A stretch of DNA of 64,000 bases from Paenibacillus sp. 1001270B_150601_E10 (GTDB taxonomy: Bacteria; Bacillota; Bacilli; Paenibacillales; Paenibacillaceae): positions 360,157-424,156 of the forward strand of contig NZ_JADMOL010000004.1 of the NCBI RefSeq assembly GCF_015558675.1, given 5' to 3'. The notes below the pieces were generated by a model. The model made no database searches and was not told the DNA's origin. It was given only the letters and a program-made list of their open reading frames with translations. The position numbers were made by a program, and so were the translations under genes. This document shows, piece by piece, positions 34,677-42,964 of this stretch (its first letter is position 1; every line of letters begins with the position of its first letter).

Positions 34677-37331
34677 ATGAAATGGATGGAGAGAACACTG
34701 GAGGATATCTTTAAGGCGCTTAAGACAAATAGAGAGAATGGCCTTAGCAGTAAGCAGGCGGCAGAGGTGCTGCAGCAGAAGGGTTACAATGAGTTCGAAG
34801 AAGAGAAAAAGGAGAGCATTGGAGCCAAGCTTCTGCATCAATTGTCTGAGGTAACAACCATCATCTTGTTGGCAGCCGCGTTGATTTCGACGTATCTTGC
34901 GATCACAGAAGGACACGGCTTTGCAGAACCGCTCGTCATCATCGCCATTGTAGCCTTGAACGCTGTGCTCGGAATAAGACAAGAGCTTAGTGCAGAGAAG
35001 GCGCTCGATGCGCTTAAAAATATGAATACGCCAGCGGCAAAGGTTGTGCGAGATGGAATTCTGCAGCCGATCACCTCGAAGGAGCTTGTACCTGGCGATA
35101 TTATCGTGGTAGAGGCAGGAGATATGATACCTGCAGATGCCCGTCTTATAGAGAGTTCCAATCTGCTCGTTGAGGAGTCAGCCTTGACGGGTGAGAGTGT
35201 TCCATCCGAGAAAAATGCACAGGCAGAAGTAAAAGAGTCCGATCCGCTTGGAGATCGCGTCAATATGCTCTTCTCCGGCTGCTTGGTTACGAATGGCCGC
35301 GGCAGAGCGGTAGTCGTTGCAACAGGGATGGAGACAGAGATGGGGAAGATTGCCTCACTTCTCAACAACACGAAAAAATCAAAGACACCGCTTCAGCAGC
35401 GACTGATCGAGCTTGGCAAGAAGCTGAGCGTCGTAGCGGTCGTATCTGGTGCCATCATCTTTGGCATTGGTCTTCTCCATGGAGAGACGATGATGGAGAT
35501 GCTGATGACGGCGGTATCCTTGGCTGTAGCAGCTGTTCCTGAGACCCTGCCGGTTATTGTAACCGTTACGCTGGCGTTTGGGATTCAAAACATGGTTCGC
35601 AAGAATGCGATCATCCGCCGCATTCCAGCGGTCGAGGCGTTAGGCAGCGCGTCTGTTATCTGCTCGGACAAGACGGGTACGCTGACGCAGAACCAGATGA
35701 CAATTAAGCAGGTTTGGGCAGTGTCTCAAGAGCCGAAGGCAGAAACAGAAGTCTTTAATGATAAAGAAACAGAGCTCATCACCATGTTCAGTTTGGCGAG
35801 CAATGCATCGATCGAGCTTAATAATGGTGAAGAAACCATCATAGGGGATCCAACGGAGACCGCAATTATTCGCTTGCTTCAGCAAAAAGGATTTAAGAAG
35901 TCTGAGCTCGAGGCGCAGTATCCTCGCGTACATGAGCTTCCCTTCGATTCCTCACGCAAGCTGATGACGACGGTTCATCGCACAGAGGACGGATATCTCT
36001 CCATCACGAAGGGCGCCTTTGACCGCATTCCGCTAGACCCTCATGCATCTTGCACAAATGAGCATCAGGAGCGGGCAAATGAGGTGCACGACCAGTTTGC
36101 TGAGCAGGCACTGCGAGTTCTAGCTCTAGGCTACAAGCATTATGAGGAGCTTCCAGAGCAGCTGGATGCAGCGGAGCTGGAGCAGGGCCTTCGCTTTGCA
36201 GGATTGGTCGGGATGATCGATCCTCCGCGTCTGGAGAGCAAGGCTGCGGTACAGGCCGCAAAGGATGCGGGCATCAAGACGGTCATGATTACAGGTGACC
36301 ATATGGCGACAGCATCAGCTATTGCACGCGAGATCGGCATTCTGGAAGAAGGGGACCTTGCCATCTCAGGTGCTGAGCTTGAGCGCATGTCTGATGAGGA
36401 GTTAAAGCAAAAGGTACGTCAAATCTCGGTATATGGCCGCGTCTCCCCCGAGGATAAGATCCGCATTGTTCAAGCGTGGCAGGCAAACGGCGAGGTTGTC
36501 GCCATGACAGGTGACGGCGTCAATGATGCCCCAGCCTTGAAAGCGGCGGATGTCGGTACGGCCATGGGCATCACCGGAACCGATGTTGCAAAGAGTGCTT
36601 CCGATATGGTGCTTACAGATGATAACTTTGCAACGATTGTAGATGCGGTAGCAGAAGGCAGACGTGTATACGAGAATATTCGCAAGACGCTTTACTTCTT
36701 GCTCAGCTGTAACTTTTCTGAGATTATGATCATGATTATTGCGGTAGCGCTCGGCTGGGGACTTCCGGTTATTGCGATACAGTTGCTCTTGATCAACGTT
36801 GTTGCGGATGGTATTCCGGGCTTCTGCTTGAGCCGTGAGGAGATGGAGCCGGATGCGATGCGGCAGAAGCCGATTCCTAAGAACGCAGGCATCTTCTCTA
36901 ACGGATTAGGCAAGAAGATTGCATTCCAAGCTGCTTTGTACACCGTATTGACCTTGCTTGGCTTCTATGTAGGTAAGTTTGTTCATATCTCCGATAGCGT
37001 CATGGCTTCTCATGAAGTTGGACAAACGATGGCTTTTGTTATCCTGGGCTGGTCCTCAGTTGTTCATATCTTCAACGTTAGAAGCAACACGCAATCGATC
37101 TTTACGATTGGCTTTATGTCCAATCGCCCGTTGTTCTGGTGTGCAATGCTTTCCATCGGAATCGTGTTCGCCATTGCCATTATTCCGGTCTTCATGGAGA
37201 TCTTCCAGTTGGTCTCCCTTAGCTTCACGCACTGGACAATTGTTACGATTCTTTCCATCGTACCGCTTATCGTGGTGGAGTTTGCAAAGCTTCGCACACG
37301 CCAGAAGCTAAGAGCAGAAGGCCAAATGAGC
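34677..37331 (+). CDS. P-type cation ATPase, Ca2+-type (P2A-like)
   Basis: An 885-residue ion pump. The phosphorylation motif is CSDKTGTLTQNQ, the actuator loop is LTGES, and the hinge motif is MTGDGVNDAPALK. Ion-site residues: Glu in the M4 motif VPETLP (usually PEGLP), Asn and Glu in CNFSEIM (M5), and Asn and Asp in NVVADGIPG (M6), where Ala stands in the place of the SERCA Thr799. That pattern suggests Ca2+ or Mn2+ export, with an altered second site. ATG 34677 has AGAGAGGTG ahead. The coordinates end at the last sense codon; the stop follows at 37332-37334. Confidence 0.9.
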
Positions 37332-37363
37332 TAATCCAAGCGATGGGTTAAAAATTGATTAGA

Positions 37364-37402
37364 CATGGCCGCTTCTCGAATACTGTTCTCGGGAGCGGTC
37401 TT
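37364..37402 (+). terminator. terminator of the TetR-ATPase unit
   Basis: CCGCTTCTCGA / TCTCGGGAGCGG stem with a few G-T pairs, followed by TCTTGTTG, 30 bases after the ATPase stop. Confidence 0.6.
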
Positions 37403-37530
37403 GTTGCGTATAAGGTCATCTAAAGATATAGGGGCAAACAAGATAAAGATATCGTTAAGTGCAATCACGATGCATAAGGAATATTAGGATGAACACACTA
37501 ACGTTATCCTTCTAAAAGGGAAGGGGAGAA

Positions 37531-37553
37531 GGCGCGAGGCCAGAACCTGCGCC
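37531..37553 (-). terminator. hairpin downstream of the 34-residue gene
   Basis: On the minus strand GGCGCAGG / CCTCGCGCC is followed by TTCTCCCCTTCCCTTTT, 18 bases after the stop at 37571. Confidence 0.55.
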
Positions 37554-37570
37554 AATCCTGAAATGCCGTG

Positions 37571-37675
37571 TTACTCCTCTGCGAGTTCTCGGAACGATTT
37601 CACTTTACCGTGAGGATGCGGAGTCTGCTTGCGGATTTTGTTTGCATTTTCACGACGATTTTTCGGAATAGACAT
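37571..37675 (-). CDS. 34-residue basic protein, DUF6254-like
   Basis: A short gene starting at ATG 37675 with AAGGGGGA 7 bases ahead and stopping at TAA. The product begins MSIPKNRRENANKIRKQ and ends HPHGKVKSFRELAEE; it is rich in Lys, Arg and Asn. The NPHGKVKS-like core recalls a family of about 35 residues in Bacillales (DUF6254), function unknown, perhaps linked to spores. It has its own ribosome site and terminator, which makes it more than a chance frame. Confidence 0.6.
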   Translation of the reverse strand: MSIPKNRRENANKIRKQTPHPHGKVKSFRELAEE

Positions 37676-37940
37676 GAGTCATTCCCCCTTTGGCATTTTG
37701 CTTCGGGCGCGTTTTAATTTGGCCATCAACCGCGCTTCGAAGTGGTTTTAGGATAGGCTATGATCGCTTCGCCTATCCGTGTATAAGTTTGGAGTTTCAT
37801 TTTGAAATATCTATTCATTTTTTTGAGCATCGAAAGATGCTTTTTCATTTGGAATGCTATATAATGAACCCGTGTTCACGCGTCTATATGATGCGTAAAC
37901 GGCATGAACCGATCATGCGCCCTTCACGAGAGGAGAGGAT

Positions 37941-38939
37941 ATGATGGAGTACATAGCGAACCCAAAGCGTTACGAGACGATGGTTTACAATCGTTGTGGA
38001 CAATCGGGCTTGAAGCTTCCCGCCATTACGCTTGGTCTATGGCACAACTTTGGAGGTGTGGATCCATATGAGAATGGCCGCGCCATGGTGCACCGTGCGT
38101 TCGATCTAGGGATTACGCACTTCGATCTTGCGAATAACTATGGTCCTCCACCAGGATCAGCCGAAGAGATGTTTGGGAAGGTACTGGCAACTGATTTCCG
38201 GCCATATCGAGATCAGCTCGTGATCTCTACGAAGGCTGGATACTACATGTGGGAAGGTCCATATGGGGAATGGGGCTCGAAGAAGTATTTGGTCTCAAGC
38301 CTTGATCAAAGCTTGAAGCGCATGGGCCTTGATTACGTCGATATTTTCTATCATCATCGTCCAGATCCAGAAACTCCGCTTGAAGAAACGATGGACGCAC
38401 TTGCACATATTGTTCGTTCTGGAAAAGCACTCTATGTTGGGGTGTCCAATTATAATGCGGAACAAACCGCACAAGCTGCACAGATTCTTAAAAATATGGG
38501 CGTTCGCATGCTCATTCATCAACCTTCGTACTCGATGCTGAACCGTTGGGTGGAGCGAGATGGCCTGCTGGATGTGCTTGAGGAGCATGGCGCTGGATGT
38601 ATTGCGTTTTCACCGTTGCAGCAGGGCTTGTTGACCGGCCGCTATTTGAACGGTATTCCTGAGGATTCAAGAGCACATAAAGTAACGGGATTCCTGCAGA
38701 CGAAGGATGTAAATGAAGAAACGCTGCATAAGGTACGGCAGCTTTATACGATTGCCCAACGTCGAGGCCAGTCCTTATCTCAATTGGCACTTGCTTGGGT
38801 GCTGCGCAAAGGACGTGTTACATCTGCATTGATCGGGGCAAGTCGTGTCAGCCAAATCGAGGAGAATGTAAAGGCAATTGACAATCTCCGATTCGATGAA
38901 GAAGAGCTGCAGGAGATAGATCAGATTCTAAATGCTTAA
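37941..38939 (+). CDS. aldo/keto reductase, YghZ (glyceraldehyde 3-phosphate reductase) type
   Basis: A 332-residue cytoplasmic NADPH enzyme with a TIM-barrel fold. Catalytic residues: Asp in THFDLANNYGPP, Tyr in the same stretch, Lys in VISTKAGYYMW and His in VDIFYHHRPDPETP. The YMWEGPYGEWGSKKYL segment and GAGCIAFSPLQQGLLTGRY are characteristic of the YghZ/Gpr branch, which reduces L-glyceraldehyde 3-phosphate and some aldehydes. GAGAGGAGAGGAT precedes two ATG codons (37941, 37944). Monocistronic, with a terminator. Confidence 0.9.
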   Translation: MMEYIANPKRYETMVYNRCGQSGLKLPAITLGLWHNFGGVDPYENGRAMVHRAFDLGITHFDLANNYGPPPGSAEEMFGKVLATDFRPYRDQLVISTKAGYYMWEGPYGEWGSKKYLVSSLDQSLKRMGLDYVDIFYHHRPDPETPLEETMDALAHIVRSGKALYVGVSNYNAEQTAQAAQILKNMGVRMLIHQPSYSMLNRWVERDGLLDVLEEHGAGCIAFSPLQQGLLTGRYLNGIPEDSRAHKVTGFLQTKDVNEETLHKVRQLYTIAQRRGQSLSQLALAWVLRKGRVTSALIGASRVSQIEENVKAIDNLRFDEEELQEIDQILNA

Positions 38940-38946
38940 CTTTCAG

Positions 38947-38984
38947 AACCTGTGAAGCATCATTCAGATGCCCACAGGTTTTTT
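38947..38984 (+). terminator. terminator of the aldo/keto reductase gene
   Basis: AACCTGTG / CACAGGTT with inner GCATC/GATGC pairing, followed by TTTT, 8 bases after the stop. Confidence 0.9.
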
Positions 38985-39068
38985 ACATGATTTCATGGCT
39001 GCTTAACTGTCTTTGGTATTCGGATGGGTTTGCAGGAATATTACATTTGCACTAACGTTTTGTACTTT

Positions 39069-39097
39069 TTGGCAAAGTCCTTTTGGTTTACTATAAT
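39069..39097 (+). promoter_or_regulatory. sigma-A promoter of the MalY/PatB-type gene
   Basis: TTGGCA (39069-39074), 17 bases, TATAAT (39092-39097): close to the housekeeping consensus. The predicted leader is about 40 bases. Confidence 0.8.
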
Positions 39098-39142
39098 ACA
39101 AGATGGAAGAAACTAAAACCTGATGAGAAATGGGGTTTATCA

Positions 39143-40312
39143 ATGAGCATTTTGGAAAGACAGTTGGACCGAGCACAATTAGATGCAGAGAAAATGACGC
39201 CTCGTCAGGAAAGACAGCAAGGCTGCATTCCGATGTGGGTTGCAGATATGGATTTCCCTGCCGCTGAGCCGATTCGTGCTGCATTGCTAAAACGGATGGA
39301 GCAGCCGACCTATGGCTATACGGGCAAAACAAATCGTTATTATGATGCTGTTACCGGCTGGATGAAGCGTCGTCATGGCTGGGATACGAAGGCGGAATGG
39401 ATCACAACAACGCCTGGTGTCGTTACGGCAATGGGTTTTGCTGTACGTTCGGTTATTCAGCCGGGAGAAAAGGTGGTGTATCAGCCTCCTGTCTATCCTC
39501 CATTCAAGCGCATGATTGAAAAGAACGGGGGCATTGCTGTTCCAAGCCCATTGAAGCTTCAGGATGGAGCATTCCATATGGACATGAAGGATCTTGAAGC
39601 GAAACTCAGTGATCCTGAGGTAAAGCTGTTCTTCTTATGCAATCCTCATAATCCTGTAGGGCGTGTATGGACGCGTCAGGAGCTGACTCAGATCGGCGAG
39701 CTTTGCCTCAAGCATGGCGTCACGATCTTCTCTGATGATATTCATCACGATCTTGTTCTTAGCGGACATGCCTATACACCGATTGCATCACTATCACCCG
39801 CTATTTCCAATATTACGATTACCGCTACTTCGCCTTCAAAAACGTTTAGCATTCCTGGCTTTAAGATGGGGAACATCTTCATCGAATCAAAAGAGCTAAG
39901 AGGCAAATTCCGCACCATTGTGGAAAATACGGGCGTATCCGATCTAGATATCGGCGCGATTGAGGCGACGATTGCAGCTTACAACGACAGCGAAGCCTGG
40001 TTTGACGAGGTACTGCAATATATTGAAGACAATAACAAGCTTGTCGACTCGTTTATTGCGGAGCGGCTTCCTGAACTAAAGACCTTTGCTTTGGAAGGCA
40101 CCTATTTGAAGTGGATTGATTGCCGCTCCTTGAATATGGACGGAAGGGCTCTTGAGAGCTTTATGCTGGAGCAGGCTAAGATCTGGTTTAGTGAGGGCTA
40201 CACCTTTGGAGAAGAAGGTGCGGGCTTTGAGCGCATGAACCTAGGAACCCAGCGTAACAATGTCGAAGAAACCTTGGCGCGTTTGGAACAAGCTCTCCAA
40301 GCGAGAGCGTAA
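39143..40312 (+). CDS. MalY/PatB family cystathionine beta-lyase / aminotransferase
   Basis: A 389-residue PLP enzyme of fold type I. MWVADMDFPAAEPI is the N-terminal mark of the MalY/PatB group; LFFLCNPHNPVGRVW carries the Asn that contacts PLP; SDDIHHDLVLSGH has the PLP Asp; the Schiff-base Lys is in TSPSKTFSIPGFKMG. It probably splits cystathionine or cysteine S-conjugates to pyruvate, ammonia and a thiol. ATG 39143 is used since it begins the family's usual N-terminus; the frame reads 20 codons further up through the promoter. Confidence 0.9.
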   Translation: MSILERQLDRAQLDAEKMTPRQERQQGCIPMWVADMDFPAAEPIRAALLKRMEQPTYGYTGKTNRYYDAVTGWMKRRHGWDTKAEWITTTPGVVTAMGFAVRSVIQPGEKVVYQPPVYPPFKRMIEKNGGIAVPSPLKLQDGAFHMDMKDLEAKLSDPEVKLFFLCNPHNPVGRVWTRQELTQIGELCLKHGVTIFSDDIHHDLVLSGHAYTPIASLSPAISNITITATSPSKTFSIPGFKMGNIFIESKELRGKFRTIVENTGVSDLDIGAIEATIAAYNDSEAWFDEVLQYIEDNNKLVDSFIAERLPELKTFALEGTYLKWIDCRSLNMDGRALESFMLEQAKIWFSEGYTFGEEGAGFERMNLGTQRNNVEETLARLEQALQARA

Positions 40313-40368
40313 TTGGCTGCATGACCTGACTCTATCCCGGGCAAGTTATACTCGGGAGGTGAAGTCTT

Positions 40369-40500
40369 ATGGCAGGCCGTAACAATCGTCCGAAGAACCG
40401 TGGACCGGCAAGCTCTCCATCCAGCCTTGAGCAGTTTGGAGACAATGCTTCTCCAAGTCCTAGAGGAAAGGCTCATCGACAAGCAAACGATCGAGCATAA
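40369..40500 (+). CDS. 43-residue basic protein, function unknown
   Basis: A short gene with GGGAGGTGAAGTCTT before ATG 40369. The product starts MAGRNNRPKNRGPASSP and ends PRGKAHRQANDRA: disordered, rich in Arg, Asn, Pro and Ser, without hydrophobic stretches. Composition recalls minor small acid-soluble spore proteins, but I cannot match it to a named family. A hairpin terminator follows at 40562. Confidence 0.6.
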   Translation: MAGRNNRPKNRGPASSPSSLEQFGDNASPSPRGKAHRQANDRA

Positions 40501-40561
40501 GGTTGAATCTAGCAATCTAATTCTATCCTTCTATAACTGAATCATGGCCTTTTATCCAAGG

Positions 40562-40590
40562 GAAGCGGTGCATGCCGCTTCTTTCTTTTG
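40562..40590 (+). terminator. terminator of the 43-residue protein gene
   Basis: GAAGCGG / CCGCTTC stem followed by TTTCTTTTG. Confidence 0.75.
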
Positions 40591-40690
40591 TGCCTTTGTT
40601 GATGGGGGCGAGGATGAAGTATAATGAAAGAATAGAAGAGACGAGCGTCTTTCGTCATTCCCTATTCAACATATAGACAAGGAGAGCATC

Positions 40691-41212
40691 ATGAAGAAAT
40701 GGTTTTGGATCGCCTTTATCCTTATTATCGCAGGTATCGGTATTTTCTTGTATGCAACTACGCCTGAGAAGTATACGATCAACGATTCCATGACTGATAT
40801 TGAGGCGGTAATGGAAGAACGTCTTGAAACTCCGATTGAGATTCGAGAGCATGTGAAGAGCGGTGATCGTTTGTTTGTATTATTCGAAACGGACAAGACG
40901 CTTGGCATGGGTGAATTTAGCCAGGGGAAAAACGGAAAGTATGCAGTAGAAGTTATAGGGCACGGCAGCAAGCCAATCCGACAATCGATTATTGAGACGA
41001 ATGAAGGACTATACTTAATGATCGCAGGCAAAAATGAGAACAAGCTTGCGCGAATGGATGCGAAGATTGAGCATCTTAATTACGATATTTCGATTGATGC
41101 CAATAAGCCGTATTTTCTAACGCTAACTCCGATCAATGGCACGCAGCGTGCAGAAGCAACGAGCTTAAGCTTCTATGACGAGAACGGCAAAGCGATCGAT
41201 TTGAAGTATTAA
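40691..41212 (+). CDS. unrecognised membrane-anchored protein, 173 residues
   Basis: N-terminal membrane anchor (WFWIAFILIIAGIGIFLYAT, residues 4-23) and a domain outside the membrane of about 145 residues. I recognise no motif; it has no Cys outside the anchor, alternating beta-like segments and a pattern of charged residues. AAGGAGAGCATC precedes ATG 40691. Monocistronic with its own terminator. Likely a small extracytoplasmic domain protein of Bacillales with no assigned role. Confidence 0.75.
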   Translation: MKKWFWIAFILIIAGIGIFLYATTPEKYTINDSMTDIEAVMEERLETPIEIREHVKSGDRLFVLFETDKTLGMGEFSQGKNGKYAVEVIGHGSKPIRQSIIETNEGLYLMIAGKNENKLARMDAKIEHLNYDISIDANKPYFLTLTPINGTQRAEATSLSFYDENGKAIDLKY

Positions 41213-41232
41213 GCAAGATAATGTATACAGAT

Positions 41233-41268
41233 GAACACTAGAGCACTCTAGAAGAGGGTGTTCTTTTT
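41233..41268 (+). terminator. terminator after the 173-residue protein gene
   Basis: GAACAC / GTGTTC with an inner TAGAG/CTCTA pairing, followed by TTTTT. Confidence 0.75.
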
Positions 41269-41381
41269 GTTATTTCAATTTTGAATCATCGTCATAAAAA
41301 TTACATGAATGCGCAACGCTTCGCTTCCTTTTTTTGTATAAGATGATAGAGAGTCATAACTAGGGGAGGCGCTAATCGTAT

Positions 41382-41825
41382 ATGATATCTAATCGAGATA
41401 AGGAAACGAAAGCTGGCGATTCGTCGGATGCGCGCACCGAGGCTTCCAAGCAAACCTATTATAGTGCGAGACATCACGAAAAGGCCATGGATAGCATTGT
41501 CGATGAATTTGCCAAAAAGGGTGGGTTCGATGATCTTCCGGGGAAGGGTAAGCCGCTAAAGCTTCAGGAGGGAGACGTCCTGGGCCACGTCATGAAGGAA
41601 GCCAATGTATTGCCTCCTTGGCTAGAGCTTCGAAAAGAAATCGTCAATGAAATGAGTCTGCTGCTTGCAAGGCAGCGAGAGGTGGGAGCTTCTATACATG
41701 AGCAGGAATTGGATGCGTTAAATGAGAAGATTCGCAAATTCAATCGGCATGTTCCAAGCTCGCTTTTGCAGAAGGGGCTGGTGTCAGCTTCAAACCTAGA
41801 ACAGCAGTATGAGAAATGGCTATAG
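41382..41825 (+). CDS. DUF1992 (DnaJ-C28-like) protein
   Basis: A 147-residue cytoplasmic protein. The conserved DUF1992 core is FDDLPGKGKPLKL, preceded by AMDSIVDEFAKKGG and followed by VLPPWLELRKEI. The family is also found as the end of DNAJC28 in animals; it has no J-domain here and its role is unknown. The N-terminal 25 residues are charged and likely disordered. GGGGAGGCGCTAATCGT precedes the start. Confidence 0.85.
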   Translation: MISNRDKETKAGDSSDARTEASKQTYYSARHHEKAMDSIVDEFAKKGGFDDLPGKGKPLKLQEGDVLGHVMKEANVLPPWLELRKEIVNEMSLLLARQREVGASIHEQELDALNEKIRKFNRHVPSSLLQKGLVSASNLEQQYEKWL

Positions 41826-41883
41826 GAATAGGAATGAGGCTTTCTATTGGACCGACGGAATTTATGGGCTATGTAAAAACAAA

Positions 41884-41911
41884 CCGCACTAGCTCTTATA
41901 GGCTAGTGCGG
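41884..41911 (-). terminator. terminator of the spore coat gene
   Basis: CCGCACTAGC / GCTAGTGCGG perfect 10-bp stem; on the minus strand it is followed by TTTGTTTTTA. It also lies after the DUF1992 gene on plus. Confidence 0.85.
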
Positions 41912-41936
41912 ATACGGTAAGGAGACGAAGAAAAGA

Positions 41937-42404
41937 TTAGCGGCGACCGCTGCGCTTCTTGCTTGTTTTCGCTTGCACTTTGCCGCGGCTTTTTGTTTTT
42001 GCACGAGCTTTGCCCTTGCCGCGTACGCCACAGCCACAATCTACATCTGTTTCGCTATAAACACAGACATGCTTTGGCACCGGAACGGTATGATGCTGAT
42101 TGACGATATTAACCGGATGCACGATCGGCTGAGTGGCTGTGTGATAGAAGTTCTTGTAGACGGTTTGTGCAGGAGCAACAATTGGGTTAAGCTGGTCCGG
42201 CATGCCTGTTGCAGCGGGGCTCACCATGCTTGGCGCCATGTTAGGACCCATATTGCCTCCCATGCTGTAAGGGCTGATTGCGCTTGGGCCCATGTTGGCA
42301 CCGCCTTTAGAAGCAGGGCTCACGCTTGATGGATACATTGCATTGCTTCCCATTGCCCCCATGCTACCCATGGATGTATTTGGCATATTGGAATTACGCT
42401 TCAT
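41937..42404 (-). CDS. CotD-like spore coat protein
   Basis: A 155-residue protein in three parts: an N-terminal Met/Ser/Gly/Pro-rich region of short repeats (MGSMGAMGS, SPYSMGGNMGP), a central CotD-like segment (YHTATQPIVHPVNIVNQHH followed by VPVPKHVC), and a very basic C-terminal tail with RGKGKARAKTKSRGK. His-rich core and Cys (CGCG) suit cross-linking in the coat. AAAGGAGTTGTGATTC precedes the ATG. Coat proteins are made late in the mother cell under sigma K; I did not find a clear sigma-K promoter. The coat call is by resemblance. Confidence 0.7.
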   Translation of the reverse strand: MKRNSNMPNTSMGSMGAMGSNAMYPSSVSPASKGGANMGPSAISPYSMGGNMGPNMAPSMVSPAATGMPDQLNPIVAPAQTVYKNFYHTATQPIVHPVNIVNQHHTVPVPKHVCVYSETDVDCGCGVRGKGKARAKTKSRGKVQAKTSKKRSGRR

Positions 42405-42774
42405 GAATCACAACTCCTTTATTCGGGATTACTATACAGTACGCATCCTGCTCCTTGGCTGCTTGTTTATTAGTCTACTTTTCTTTCAAATATGGGATAA
42501 TGCTCATGAAGCATACTAGAGTGCATTGGAGACAATTGAGATTCATAGAAGTGTCAAGAAATTGGCCTAGTTCCAAATATTCAAATTTCGATTTGTTCTT
42601 TTAGGATAAAAGAATTAAATCGCTTTAACTAAACAGGAAAAGATGTTCATATGAGCAAATAGGGACATAGAACTGCATCATCTATATTTTATCGGAATTG
42701 TCGAATAAATAACGAAAAATATCAGAAAATGCTGATCGTTTGTATGTCTTGGGTCATATGTTACATCGTTTAGC

Positions 42775-42788
42775 TTTAAACGTTTTAT
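42775..42788. promoter_or_regulatory. cre-like site upstream of LPMO copy 3
   Basis: TTTAAACGTTTTAT matches 11 of 14 positions of the cre consensus around the AAACGTTTT core. It is 177 bases before the start codon. Confidence 0.3.
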
Positions 42789-42870
42789 AAATGAATATAT
42801 GAACATGCATGATAGATGTTTAGGTATCTTGCACCTTATCAGATTCTCTCAATATTCATTATGATGGAAA

Positions 42871-42918
42871 AAACTCCTACTCTTTCCCCTTACTGCAGAA
42901 GGAGAGGAAGAGGAGTTT
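42871..42918 (+). other. hairpin in the LPMO copy 3 leader
   Basis: AAACTCCT / AGGAGTTT, extended by CTTTCC/GGAAG pairs across a TTACTGCAG loop. No T-run follows, so it is not a standard terminator; it may shape or protect the 5' leader. Confidence 0.4.
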
Positions 42919-42964
42919 AGGCGTCATATACGCTATATATGTTATAGGGAGGAAACGATAACAA

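Larger units (their letters stand above)
37335..37940. other. gap between ATPase and aldo/keto reductase genes
   Basis: About 600 bases holding the ATPase terminator, one small minus-strand gene (37571-37675) with its own hairpin, and the promoter of the reductase gene (a TATAAT at 37860-37865 with a poor -35). I see nothing else. Confidence 0.5.
42405..42964. other. divergent region between coat gene and LPMO copy 3
   Basis: About 560 AT-rich bases holding the two promoters. Visible elements are a cre-like site at 42775-42788, a hairpin at 42871-42918 and a short palindrome CATATA-CGCTA-TATATG just before the LPMO ribosome site. No credible gene. Confidence 0.5.
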
